The notes: generated by a model not told the origin, from the letters alone. DNA of 34,658 nt from Anaerolineae bacterium (GCA_026983525.1 JALWHQ010000439.1:1-34658); one strand, 5' to 3'. Positions 17,290 through 25,034 are shown, counted from the stretch's first letter. A program made the numbers and translations.

Positions 17290-17331
17290 GGGCCGAAAAA
17301 CCGACGTCGGGCATCTCCGATTTTTCGGCCC
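17290..17331 (-). terminator. Terminator between the one-blade gene and the RCC1-like gene
   Basis: GGGCCGAAAAA at 17290-17300 is the exact complement of TTTTTCGGCCC at 17321-17331, with a partly paired inner loop. On the minus strand the A-run leads and the U-run trails, as in many bidirectional terminators. It begins 10 nt after the stop of the 17341 gene. The 17249-17285 flank carries heptamer-like GATTGGG/AATTAGG words. Confidence 0.75.
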
Positions 17332-17340
17332 TGGGACACT

Positions 17341-18198
17341 TCAACGCACGGCTGCAGGCATGTACTGGCTATAGGGCAGCGGATATATGGGAAATGGCAC
17401 CTCCGTTCGCCGCCCAGCCACCACCTCAATCTCCTGGCTTAACACCCGCACCGGGTATACCCCGCCCGGGTAGACCAGGTTGACGGTGTAGCGGCCGGGT
17501 GAGACATCGGTGAAGCGGAAGAAGCCCTGGGCGTCGGTGACCGTCTGCCGAGTCTGGCCCAGGCGTCCTTGCGCCTGGGCTGGCACCAGTCGCACCGTGA
17601 GGCCCGCCAGCCCTTTTTCATCGAGGTCGCGCTCGGCGTCTCGGTCCGTGTCTGCCCACACGTAACCCTGCACCGTGCCTGTGGTGGGCGTGGGGGTGGG
17701 AGGCGGAGCGCCTACGAAGCACTGCTCCCTGGGGGAAACGTTGGTGGTGATAACCGTGGCGGCGCTGTCTTCCATTGTGGCACTGGTGCTCGCAACCGAG
17801 GCGTTCGTCGTTGCTCCGGTAACGGTGGTGCCTCGCACGGTGACGTCTGGCGCGCGGACAAGCCCACATCCTGGAATGTCGCCGTTGGCGTCTAACTTCA
17901 ACACCCACATATCCTCCCAGCCAGCGCCGAAGGATTCGGTCTTCCCAACCACAATGTAGCCCCCATCTGTCGTCTGTTGAACGTCATAGGCTATATCAAG
18001 GGCGGATCCCCCATACCTCTTCACCCATGCAATACTCGCCGCGCTCAACTCTATGGCCCTTCTTCCCTCACTCGGTATCACAGAAAGCCCCGCTCGCACG
18101 GGCAGGGAGGACCCTACCACCAAAACCAGCCCCAGAACGGTTACGCTCAACGCCAGGAGCGGTCTCTTCAGGTGTTGATGCCACACAACCTCTCTCAT
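17341..18198 (-). CDS. One-blade propeller paralogue with SdrD-B-like domain (internally shrunken)
   Basis: The 285-residue protein has a signal peptide (to about residue 36, SLPVRA), then a single repeat: WVKRYGGSALDIAYDVQQTTD with GGYIVVGKTESFGAGWEDMW and VLKLDANGDIPGCGL. After that come the Cys-to-Cys segment ending EQCFVG, a short Thr-Pro linker, an SdrD-B-like domain and the tail PYSQYMPAAVR. One blade cannot close a propeller; it looks like blade 1 joined to the end of blade 7 after recombination between repeats. The calcium-type loop is degraded to DTDRDAERDLDEKG. ATG 18198 overlaps the previous gene's stop (ATGA), so it is translationally coupled. It may oligomerise, or be a relic. 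Confidence 0.85.
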   Translation of the reverse strand: MREVVWHQHLKRPLLALSVTVLGLVLVVGSSLPVRAGLSVIPSEGRRAIELSAASIAWVKRYGGSALDIAYDVQQTTDGGYIVVGKTESFGAGWEDMWVLKLDANGDIPGCGLVRAPDVTVRGTTVTGATTNASVASTSATMEDSAATVITTNVSPREQCFVGAPPPTPTPTTGTVQGYVWADTDRDAERDLDEKGLAGLTVRLVPAQAQGRLGQTRQTVTDAQGFFRFTDVSPGRYTVNLVYPGGVYPVRVLSQEIEVVAGRRTEVPFPIYPLPYSQYMPAAVR

Positions 18199-18710
18199 GG
18201 CATCCCCCTTTCACTTTCCACATCTACACGGAACGACTTGTTTTTGTTTTTGTCAAGCCTTTGGGCAGTACCCCGGCTTACCGTAGAAGGTGGGAAAAAG
18301 CGACGTTTGTCCTGCTCATATGGTTCGCCGGTGGCAATAAAGTGCTCGATGAAGGCAAAGGTGTGGTCGGGCACGTGGGCTTGCAGCCACATGCGGTACG
18401 CGGCCGTAAAAAAGAGGGCCCACAACAAAAACAAGCCCATCGTGCCGGCCAACGCTCTGTCCACCCATCGGCCAAAGCGAATGTCCACGGCCAACGTATC
18501 CTCTGTGGTGGAGAGGGTGACGTTCAGCGTGGATGAGATGCCCAAAACGGACCGCCACACTTCAGCCTGCCGCACTCGAATTACCCTCCGGTTCTCTGCA
18601 GGCTCCACCACGCGGGGGGCGTATCCTCCTGCTTGATACCAGGCGACAAGCGCATGGACGAGTCGGGGCACGTCCACCCCGGCAGATTTGTAAGTGCGAC
18701 GATGCGTCAT
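18195..18710 (-). CDS. Unknown protein with C-terminal transmembrane helix, coupled to the secreted protein
   Basis: The 171-residue protein starts at ATG 18710, which overlaps the stop of the preceding gene (ATGA). The N-terminal about 90 residues look like a small alpha/beta domain (VPRLVHALVAWYQAGGYAPRVV, RQAEVWRSVLGISSTLNVTL, DTLAVDIRFGRWVDRA). A hydrophobic helix follows (LAGTMGLFLLWALFFTAAYRMWL, about 99-121) and then a basic tail (KRRFF, KNKNKSF). The FGRWVDRA block just before the helix suggests a cytosolic domain next to the membrane. No named family is recognised. Its own stop overlaps the start of the one-blade gene, so the three cistrons form a tight unit. Confidence 0.75.
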   Translation of the reverse strand: MTHRRTYKSAGVDVPRLVHALVAWYQAGGYAPRVVEPAENRRVIRVRQAEVWRSVLGISSTLNVTLSTTEDTLAVDIRFGRWVDRALAGTMGLFLLWALFFTAAYRMWLQAHVPDHTFAFIEHFIATGEPYEQDKRRFFPPSTVSRGTAQRLDKNKNKSFRVDVESERGMP

Positions 18711-19021
18711 GCGTCCGCTCCCGTATCCTGAGTCCCGGGTGGCAGGGATTGATGGTTGGCTTGCTGGTACAAGAAGGCGCTTTGCAGCGCGTGCAGGACG
18801 GTCAGTTCGACCAGAAGTTGGGTGACCAACGCGTGTTGGTCCTCGCTCAGTTGCCTCTCGACCTGATACATGATATCGGCCACGCGCCTGGCCTGCGCCC
18901 GAATATCCTCCAGGCGAACGTCCCCCTCTTTCAGCGCGTGTTCCCACATTTCGATGCGTTCGAGGTAGGACTGAAAAACGTGCTCGTCGCCCTCGTCGCT
19001 GAACCAGCTAGCGAATGTCAT
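18707..19021 (-). CDS. Small all-helical protein heading the coupled operon
   Basis: The protein is 104 residues, acidic and Gln/Leu-rich, with no signal or membrane segment. Predicted helices cover about 12-90 (VFQSYLERIEMWEHALKEG, EDIRAQARRVADIMYQVERQL, ALVTQLLVELTVLHALQSAFL), suggesting a helical bundle or coiled coil that binds a partner. ATG 19021 has AAGGAA 5 nt upstream. It is the first gene after the copy-2 SARP-like operator and overlaps the next gene by ATGA. No family is recognised; an adaptor or chaperone role for the membrane protein behind it is only inference. Confidence 0.75.
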   Translation of the reverse strand: MTFASWFSDEGDEHVFQSYLERIEMWEHALKEGDVRLEDIRAQARRVADIMYQVERQLSEDQHALVTQLLVELTVLHALQSAFLYQQANHQSLPPGTQDTGADA

Positions 19022-19053
19022 GTTCCTTCTCGCCCACGATGACGTTCAGGGCG

Positions 19054-19089
19054 AATATAGCAAGGAGGTGGGAACAAAGTGTGAACAAA
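19054..19089 (-). promoter_or_regulatory. Promoter with SARP-like direct-repeat operator (copy 2)
   Basis: On the minus strand TTTGTTC (19089-19083), ACAC, TTTGTTC (19078-19072), 12 nt, then TATATT at 19059-19054 inside TGCTATAT. The 18-bp repeat block, the 12-nt gap and the TGCTAT of the extended -10 are shared with 12428-12463, while the downstream leaders differ. The predicted transcript begins about 25 nt before the 19021 start codon. Confidence 0.72.
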
Positions 19090-19096
19090 GGGGAAT

Positions 19097-19244
19097 GAGG
19101 TATTGGGTATTGGGTATTGGGTATCGGGTATCGGGTATCGGAGATTGGAGATTGAGGGTTGGAGGATAGTCCTGGCGGAGAGGGGAATTACTCCTCGATT
19201 CGATCACGCACGACGCAAGACGTACGACGCACAACGCACGACGT
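19097..19244. repeat. Two heptamer-repeat blocks upstream of the operon promoter
   Basis: 19097-19165 is a run of GGTATTG, then GGTATCG, then GATTGGA-type units. 19204-19244 is a second run with ACGACGC/ACGTACGACGCACA words that ends at the stop codon of the regulator gene. The first block directly abuts the copy-2 operator. No inverted partner is obvious in this spacer. Confidence 0.75.
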
Positions 19245-22200
19245 TCAAATCATCTCCCCCCGGCGCAGGCGTTCGGCCAGCCATTCGGTGAGCGCGGAGG
19301 GGCCCACGTCCAACTCCCGTGCCAGCGCAGCGCGCGCCTCCTCGTACACGGCCAGGGCTTGCGCACGTTCCCCCAGGCGGGCAAGGGCCCGCATCTTGAC
19401 CTGATAGGCGGCCTCCACCCAGGGTGCCACAGCCAGCACGCGGTCGGCCCACAAAATGGCCTGGCGGAACTCGCCCCCTTCCAGGTATCGCCGCGCCACG
19501 AAGAGACACCCCTCCTGGTATAGGCGTTGCCAGCGTTCGTCACGCTCTACCCACCAGGTCTCATAGGGGGCAACACTAACGGGCGGGGCCCATGCTTCCA
19601 GGGCTTGCACACACGCCTCAAGGGGTGGCGGCGCGTCCGGGCGGTCTTCCTCCTCCAAGGCGTTCTGAACGGTCCGCTCGAACACTTCCACGTCCACCCA
19701 CACCCGATCTTCCGGGTCAAAGGTGAACACGTCCCAAGTGGTAGAGAGATAGCGAATCGGCCCCTTAGCGCGCATGTAGGGTTCCAGCACCTGCCGCAGC
19801 CAACTGAGCAGGCGGCGGAGGGTCTGCGCGGCTTGTTGGGGATTCTGGTCCGGCCAGAGGTCCGCGAGGATGCGATCGCGGGTCAGGGGCTGGCCGCGAT
19901 GGAGCACGAAGTACTGGAAGAGCCGCACGACAGCCGGCCGGGGCCAGGCGCTGTCCGGGATCTCCGTGTCCCCACGCCAGACGCGAAACGCGCCCATGAA
20001 CTGGACTCTGAGCGGGGGCGGGGGCAGGGCTTCCAGTCGTTTGAGGGCCTGTTCCATGGCCGCGCGCACGTGCGCGTTCTTTTCCCGCTTCAGGCCGCGT
20101 TGTAACGCGGGCATGGCCTCCTCCCGTTGGGTAGCCTGTAACGCCCACGCGGCCCGCCGTCGCACCGCGGCATCCGGCGCCAGAAGGAGATCCTCCAGGC
20201 CCGCCACGCGGCCGATGCGTCCCAGCGCCTCGATGACCATCTCTTCCTCGTAACCCAGAAGCAAGGCCACACGCCAAACCTGGAACCCCAACTCCGGGTC
20301 GCGGTCCGTCAGCACGGGGCGCAAACGGGGGAAGCGGCGTAAGACGTGAAGGAGCGCGCGCAGGTGGCGTCGTGCCTCCGGACGCCCTTCCCGATGGCAG
20401 CGCCACGCGAGCAGACCGCGCAGGCGGATGAGGCTCGGCAGCGCGCGCGCCTGGATGAGGAAGCGCGTGTCCGGGTGCAGGGGCGGTGGAAGCGGGTAGG
20501 CTTCGGTGGCCGCAATGTCGCGCTCCAGCGCGACCAGGGCGCGTGGGAAAGGCGCGTCCCAGGGTTGGTTCAGGGCCTCCTCAGCAATGCGCACGGCCTC
20601 CTCGGGGCGTCCCTGGCGCCGGGCCAGCCAGGCCCGCAATTGCGCCAGGCAAAGGTGACGGTCATTGCGTCCGGCAACGTGCGCTTCTGCCTGGGCGAGC
20701 GCCTTCTCGGCGTTGTCCCACTCGCCTATTCCGATGTGGTACAGCGCCCAGTAATAGAAGCGCCAGAAATTGCTGGTCGTATCGACCGTTTCCACTTCTT
20801 TCACAAGCCCTTCGAGTTCTGTCAGCACTTTTCTGATCCGTTCCCATGCCCCCGTTTCCGCGTACAAGGCCACCCACTGCTCCAGGTAAATCATGCGGGG
20901 CGATGGCCTCTCCTGGTAGTATGACCTATCCTGCTCCAGCAGCGCTTCAGCTTCCTCTAAGTACCCCATAGGCGCGAGGACGTTGGCGGCGAGGTTACCC
21001 CGTTGGTAGAGAGCGATGGTTTCGTGCCCCATCTTTTCGGCGATGGGGATAGCCGCGCGGTAGAAGTATCGCGCTCTGGGAAAGTTTCCGAGCAAAGCGT
21101 AAACGTTGCTGAGAAGAACGGCTGCACGAAACCGGTATTTGAGATCCGTGGCCCCATCCCATAAACGGTGGCCGTATTCCAGGGCTTTTTTGTACCGGCC
21201 TGTCAGAAAGCAGACCTGGCCAAGCGCGTGATAAGCCTGGCAGGTGGCTTCTGGGTCTCCACGGGCCTCCAGAAGCCGTGCTCCCTCGATGACCAATTGC
21301 CATCCTTCTTCCTGCGCTCCCGATGAGCAGAGTTCCGCGGCCAACCGCGTCAGTAGAATCGGATGTCTCTCCCGGTAGGGTTTTGGCAGGCCGAGGATCC
21401 AGCGGCGGTAGGTATAGACGCGATTGGCATCCCAGATGACTTCCATAGGCATGTCGAGGAGCAGCCGCGTGGCCTCGTCCCACAGTTCGTCGGTGAGAGC
21501 CTGTTCGATGGCCAGGTCGTAGTCGTTGCGCCGGTGGAACCAGGTGACGATGTGGCGGGCGATGGTTTTTCGATCGGATGTCTGCGCGCGGAGAAAGGCG
21601 CGAAACAGTTCATGGTAACGCCAATATCCCTCCCGGGTGCCTGGGTCCACAAAGAGACGCCGTCTCGCCACTTCTTGCCAGATGTGTCGCGCTTTTTCCT
21701 CCGCGTCGGGCATGCCCATAGCCTGCCACAGGTGTATAGCCATGTCCGGGGAAAACTGAAGGGCCACGCCCGTCAATTGCAAAAAAGCGCGCACATCCTG
21801 GGGCAACGTTTCCCACAGGCGTTGAAAGATGTGGGTGTGCAGGTACGCCTCCAGGGACGTTTCGATGTGCTCGGGAGCCGTGTACAGGTGGGCGATGTGA
21901 ACCAGGGCGGCGATGGCGAGGGGCCAGCCGCCTGTGCGCGCGTGCCAGGCCCGACTCTGCTCTGCCGTGTAGCCGATAGGGCGGAGCCAGCGGGCCACTT
22001 CCTCGGGCGTCAAAGCCAGATCGCGCTCGGTGAGGTAGGTGGTAGGGAGGGCGTGCAGGGCGTGGGCCAGTGGCGTGGGCAACCAGCGACCGCTGAGGAC
22101 CCACCGCTCGGGCGCGGCGCGAATGTGCTGGACGAGCCAGTCCAGGGCCTGGTCCGCGCCTTCCAGAACGTGAACGTCGTCCAGCAGAATGGGCGACGAG

Positions 22201-22451
22201 GAAGCGAGATGCGGTTGCAAGCGCGCTTCCAGGTAGCCCACATCCTGGTCGGCGAGGGTGAGGGGGACGACCACGCTGCCCGGGATCTGGGCGGCCAGCG
22301 CGTGCAGGAGGGTGGTCTTACCGTAGCCGGCCGCGGCAATGACGGCCAGCGGGCCACGCGCGAGGTGATGGAGTGCACGACGTACAAGGTGCAGACGCTC
22401 GAAGTAACCGAATTGCTGAACAACTGGCCCATCCGCGGTGTCACTTTGCAT
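19245..22451 (-). CDS. Giant STAND-ATPase transcriptional regulator with C-terminal SARP (OmpR-like wHTH + BTAD)
   Basis: The 1068-residue protein, counted from ATG 22451, has an N-terminal NTPase with Walker A AAGYGKTTLL (about 40-49) and Walker B ILLDDVHVL, which is MalT/LuxR-STAND-like. A long helical repeat region of TPR type covers about 330-650. A HEAT-like stretch follows (LEDLLLAPDAAVRRRAAWAL). From about 800 comes a SARP module: an OmpR-type winged helix (LFQYFVLHRGQPLTRDRILADLWP, with LRRLLSWLRQVLEP) and a BTAD with GEFRQAILWADRVLAVAPWVE. SARPs bind direct heptamer repeats and recruit RNA polymerase. Start choice is uncertain, since no good ribosome site precedes 22451. It lies directly upstream of the propeller operon and is its likely activator. 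Confidence 0.88.
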   Translation of the reverse strand: MQSDTADGPVVQQFGYFERLHLVRRALHHLARGPLAVIAAAGYGKTTLLHALAAQIPGSVVVPLTLADQDVGYLEARLQPHLASSSPILLDDVHVLEGADQALDWLVQHIRAAPERWVLSGRWLPTPLAHALHALPTTYLTERDLALTPEEVARWLRPIGYTAEQSRAWHARTGGWPLAIAALVHIAHLYTAPEHIETSLEAYLHTHIFQRLWETLPQDVRAFLQLTGVALQFSPDMAIHLWQAMGMPDAEEKARHIWQEVARRRLFVDPGTREGYWRYHELFRAFLRAQTSDRKTIARHIVTWFHRRNDYDLAIEQALTDELWDEATRLLLDMPMEVIWDANRVYTYRRWILGLPKPYRERHPILLTRLAAELCSSGAQEEGWQLVIEGARLLEARGDPEATCQAYHALGQVCFLTGRYKKALEYGHRLWDGATDLKYRFRAAVLLSNVYALLGNFPRARYFYRAAIPIAEKMGHETIALYQRGNLAANVLAPMGYLEEAEALLEQDRSYYQERPSPRMIYLEQWVALYAETGAWERIRKVLTELEGLVKEVETVDTTSNFWRFYYWALYHIGIGEWDNAEKALAQAEAHVAGRNDRHLCLAQLRAWLARRQGRPEEAVRIAEEALNQPWDAPFPRALVALERDIAATEAYPLPPPLHPDTRFLIQARALPSLIRLRGLLAWRCHREGRPEARRHLRALLHVLRRFPRLRPVLTDRDPELGFQVWRVALLLGYEEEMVIEALGRIGRVAGLEDLLLAPDAAVRRRAAWALQATQREEAMPALQRGLKREKNAHVRAAMEQALKRLEALPPPPLRVQFMGAFRVWRGDTEIPDSAWPRPAVVRLFQYFVLHRGQPLTRDRILADLWPDQNPQQAAQTLRRLLSWLRQVLEPYMRAKGPIRYLSTTWDVFTFDPEDRVWVDVEVFERTVQNALEEEDRPDAPPPLEACVQALEAWAPPVSVAPYETWWVERDERWQRLYQEGCLFVARRYLEGGEFRQAILWADRVLAVAPWVEAAYQVKMRALARLGERAQALAVYEEARAALARELDVGPSALTEWLAERLRRGEMI

Positions 22452-22572
22452 TGGGGGTTCAACCCTTACTTGCAAATAGATGACAAGTACGTTGGGTTTT
22501 AACCTGAAGGTCCTAAATATTCCGAGGAAACTGACGCACCAGGCAGTGGGGATACTTCCCGCATAACACAAA

Positions 22573-22596
22573 CGGGCGGGCACTCAGGCCCGCCCG
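22573..22596 (-). terminator. Terminator of tRNA-Lys
   Basis: A CGGGCGGGC/GCCCGCCCG 9-bp stem with a 6-nt loop is followed on the minus strand by UUUGUGUU. It starts 20 nt after the tRNA 3' end. Confidence 0.8.
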
Positions 22597-22616
22597 CCCG
22601 CCGAAAGATTATCGAC

Positions 22617-22692
22617 TGGTGAGGCGCGGAGGACTCGAACCCCCAACCCGCGGATTAAGAGTCCGCTGCTCTACCAGTTGAGCTAGCGCCCC
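22617..22692 (-). tRNA. tRNA-Lys (anticodon CTT)
   Basis: The 76-nt cloverleaf on the minus strand has acceptor GGGGCGC/GCGCCTC, D-arm GCTC..GAGC, anticodon stem GCGGA/TCCGC with loop CTCTTAA (anticodon CTT) and T-loop GGTTCGAGTCC, and it ends ACCA, so CCA is encoded. It has its own promoter and terminator, so it is a monocistronic tRNA unit. The G2-T71 pair in the acceptor stem is a wobble. Confidence 0.97.
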
Positions 22693-22705
22693 ACATCCGT
22701 TGCCC

Positions 22706-22734
22706 ATTATACTTACGCCGACCGCCCCTGTCAA
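22706..22734 (-). promoter_or_regulatory. Consensus sigma-70 promoter of tRNA-Lys
   Basis: Perfect TTGACA (22734-22729), 17-nt spacer, perfect TATAAT (22711-22706), with the transcript start expected about 7 nt before the tRNA 5' end at 22692. Confidence 0.92.
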
Positions 22735-22797
22735 GATTCGGTCGGCGCATTTTCTCCCTTCAGGTATTCTCCAGGATTTTTGATAAACGGCCGCGAC

Positions 22798-22870
22798 CGT
22801 GAGTAAGAGAATGACGTGAGTAAGAGAATGATATGTTGTGAGTCGGCTTCGCCGAGCCACAACATATCAT
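22798..22870. repeat. 17-bp tandem repeat followed by a 20-bp stem-loop
   Basis: CGTGAGTAAGAGAATGA occurs twice in tandem at 22798-22831. The second copy runs into an inverted repeat, 22828-22847 with 22851-22870, pairing at 18 of 20 positions around a TTC loop. CTCCCTTTTTT follows on the plus strand, so it looks like a plus-strand terminator, yet no plus-strand gene ends here. For coaBC, which ends at 22904 on the minus strand, the stem could still act as a stop or stabiliser. The remaining 22735-22797 shows nothing further. Confidence 0.8.
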
Positions 22871-22903
22871 CTCCCTTTTTTCCCTCCTCCCTTTTTCCGC
22901 ACC

Positions 22904-24130
22904 TCAGGGCTTTGTCAAAAGTCCAAACTCTACGACGCGCGCTATAATGCGCTCCGCCACCTCGGCCTTGCTCATCAAGGGCCAGGGCTCGACGCGCCCC
23001 TCGCGGTCGATGTACACCACACGGTTGGTGTCCGCGGCGAAGCCCGCGTCGGCCGCGGTGACATCGTTGGCGATGATGATGTCCAGGTTCTTGCGGGCCA
23101 GTTTGGCGCGCGCAGCCTCCACCGGGTTCTCCGTCTCCGCAGCAAACCCCACCAGAACCAGAGGTCTCCCCGTCTCTTGTCGTCGCTCCCCCACCGTGCC
23201 CAGAATGTCAGGGGTGCGCTCCAGTTCCAGGACGAGCCCTTCTCGCCCCTCTTTCTTCACCTTGTGTTCGGCTCGTCGCGCGGGGCGGAAGTCGGCCACG
23301 GCCGCGGCCGCGATGAACACGTCCGCGTCCTCCACCTCGGCCATGACAGCGTCGAACATGTCCTGCGCGGTGAGGATGGAAACACCTCGCACGCCATAGG
23401 GGACGGGAACCTGCAACGGTGCGTGGACGAGGACAGTGGTCGCGCCCAGGTCGCGCGCGGCCTCGGCCAGGGCCACGCCCATTTTGCCCGTAGAGGGGTT
23501 GGTGATGAAGCGCACGGGGTCGATGGGCTCGCGCGTACCTCCTGCCGTAATCACGACCTTGCGCCCGCGCAGGGGGCCGTTCAGCCCCAGGACATAGCGC
23601 ATAGCGCCAAGGATGGTGGGTACCTCGGCCAAGCGGCCTACACCCTCCGCGCCTGAGGCCAGGTGTCCCGCCTCAGGGCCGACGAAGTGGACGCCGCGTT
23701 CCTTCAGGGCGCGCACGTTCTCCTGGGTGGCGGGATGTTCCCACATGTGGGTTTCCATGGCGGGTGCGAGGAGCAGGGGCGCGCGGCTGTCCAGCACGGT
23801 GGCGGTGAGCAGGTTGTCCGCCAAGCCGTGGGCCAACTTGGCTATCGTGTTGGCCGTGGCAGGCGCGATGACAATGAGGTCGGCCTGGCGGGAGTGGGTG
23901 ACGTGGGGAAAGCGGCCGGCCTCGTCGGGCGTGTACATGTCCGTCCAGGCGCGACGCCCTGTGACAGCGGTAAACGTCAGCGGGGAGATGAACTTCAGGG
24001 CCGCGGACGTGAGGATGACGTCCACGCGCGCGCCCTCCTGCGCGGCCTTGGACGCTAAGTCCGCGCTCTTATAGCAGGCAATGCCGCCTGTGACGCCGAG
24101 CACAACGTGCTTATCTCGTAGATTTGACAT
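22904..24130 (-). CDS. coaBC: Bifunctional phosphopantothenoylcysteine decarboxylase / phosphopantothenate-cysteine ligase
   Basis: The 408-residue protein makes 4'-phosphopantetheine for coenzyme A in two steps. The N-terminal CoaC flavoprotein domain has [20 protein letters not shown], a [33 protein letters not shown] block with the catalytic His, and [18 protein letters not shown]. The usual PAMN is PAME here, a variant known in the family. The C-terminal CoaB domain starts near residue 185 with [28 protein letters not shown] and has AAVADFRP, the KVKKE lysines, VGFAAET and IIANDV. ATG 24130 is used; no strong Shine-Dalgarno is visible. Upstream is an inverted heptamer repeat. Confidence 0.95.
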   Translation of the reverse strand: MSNLRDKHVVLGVTGGIACYKSADLASKAAQEGARVDVILTSAALKFISPLTFTAVTGRRAWTDMYTPDEAGRFPHVTHSRQADLIVIAPATANTIAKLAHGLADNLLTATVLDSRAPLLLAPAMETHMWEHPATQENVRALKERGVHFVGPEAGHLASGAEGVGRLAEVPTILGAMRYVLGLNGPLRGRKVVITAGGTREPIDPVRFITNPSTGKMGVALAEAARDLGATTVLVHAPLQVPVPYGVRGVSILTAQDMFDAVMAEVEDADVFIAAAAVADFRPARRAEHKVKKEGREGLVLELERTPDILGTVGERRQETGRPLVLVGFAAETENPVEAARAKLARKNLDIIIANDVTAADAGFAADTNRVVYIDREGRVEPWPLMSKAEVAERIIARVVEFGLLTKP

Positions 24131-24144
24131 AGCATCTGGCCCCT

Positions 24145-24199
24145 GACGATGGACGATAGACCATGGCTAACCATCGTCTATGGTCCATCGTCCATCGTC
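24145..24199. repeat. Inverted repeat of GATGGAC/GATAGAC heptamers
   Basis: GACGATGGACGATAGACCAT (from 24145) pairs with ATGGTCCATCGTC-type sequence on the right at all but three of 22 positions, around a CTAA centre, and an extra CATCGTC unit follows. It fills the space between the HD-domain gene and coaBC and touches the HD gene's stop codon. Confidence 0.85.
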
Positions 24200-25034
24200 A
24201 CATCTCATACACCCCCACTATCTTCCGCTCCACCTCGGGCGCGACGCGGGCGATGACGCGCACGTAGGGCGCGATGGTGGAGTTGCGCAACTTGCGCTTG
24301 AGGAGATTGTCCACCTGGAAGATGCCCGCGGAGTTAGCCATGACGATTTCCACCTCCACGGGGATGCCGTTCCCCTTGCGGATGTGGACGGCGTCGATGG
24401 CCTGGGCGGACACAGAATGAATGTTGACGTCGCCCGACTCGAAGGCGATGCGCGAGCGGCCGTGGGTCATGTCCAGCGCGTCCGCGACCTTGACCACGCT
24501 GGCCTCGGTGGTGTAGCAGCGCACGTCCCAGTGATGGGCGATGATGGCGTGAAGGACTTCGGACAACACAATGGTGCGCTCGCGCACGGGATAAATGGTG
24601 GAGAGCAGTTCGCGGGCCTTGGTGTGGGCCAAAAACAGGCTAAACTCCTCGTGGTTCTCGCGATGCACCGCGATGCCCAGGTCGTGCAGGGCCGCGGCGA
24701 GCACGGCCACCACCTCCGCGTCCTCGGGCTCCAGGCCGTGGTCTCCGACGATGCCCAGGGGCACGTCCGCCTCGGCAAGGAGGCGCAGGAGTTTCAGGGC
24801 CAGGTTGGCAACGATTTTGATGTGTACGGGGCCGTGGTCGCTCATCTTGTTGCGGTCCACCGCGTTGACATTAGCGCACCGCCAGAGTGTGTAAAGTTCC
24901 TCGTCCGCGTTGATGGCTTCCACCAGGGCCTGAAGGCGTTGATTGTGGCGGGCCGGGACGGTAAAGCGTATACGTTCGCCTGCAGCGACTTTTTGCTCAT
25001 CTTCGGTGATGATGCGAGAGAGTTCCTTTTCCAT
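24198..25034 (-). CDS. HD-superfamily metal-dependent phosphohydrolase
   Basis: The 278-residue soluble protein has HD-domain metal ligands in order: SDHGPVHIK (H67, H71), AALHDLG (H117-D118), IIAHHWD (H167-H168) and VADALDM (D185). The C-terminal half has GRSRIAFESGDVNIHSVS and a beta-rich segment, typical of a conserved family of uncharacterised HD hydrolases in archaea and Chloroflexota. HD enzymes cleave phosphomonoesters or phosphodiesters; the substrate here is unknown. ATG 25034 has AAGGAG 6 nt upstream. It lies 37 nt downstream of the glycosidase gene and probably shares its transcript. Confidence 0.85.
   Translation of the reverse strand: MEKELSRIITEDEQKVAAGERIRFTVPARHNQRLQALVEAINADEELYTLWRCANVNAVDRNKMSDHGPVHIKIVANLALKLLRLLAEADVPLGIVGDHGLEPEDAEVVAVLAAALHDLGIAVHRENHEEFSLFLAHTKARELLSTIYPVRERTIVLSEVLHAIIAHHWDVRCYTTEASVVKVADALDMTHGRSRIAFESGDVNIHSVSAQAIDAVHIRKGNGIPVEVEIVMANSAGIFQVDNLLKRKLRNSTIAPYVRVIARVAPEVERKIVGVYEM

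Noticed and set aside
23760-23800. CoaC inactivation because PAMN is PAME
   Set aside because: The substitution occurs in otherwise functional-looking CoaBC proteins; all other motifs are intact.
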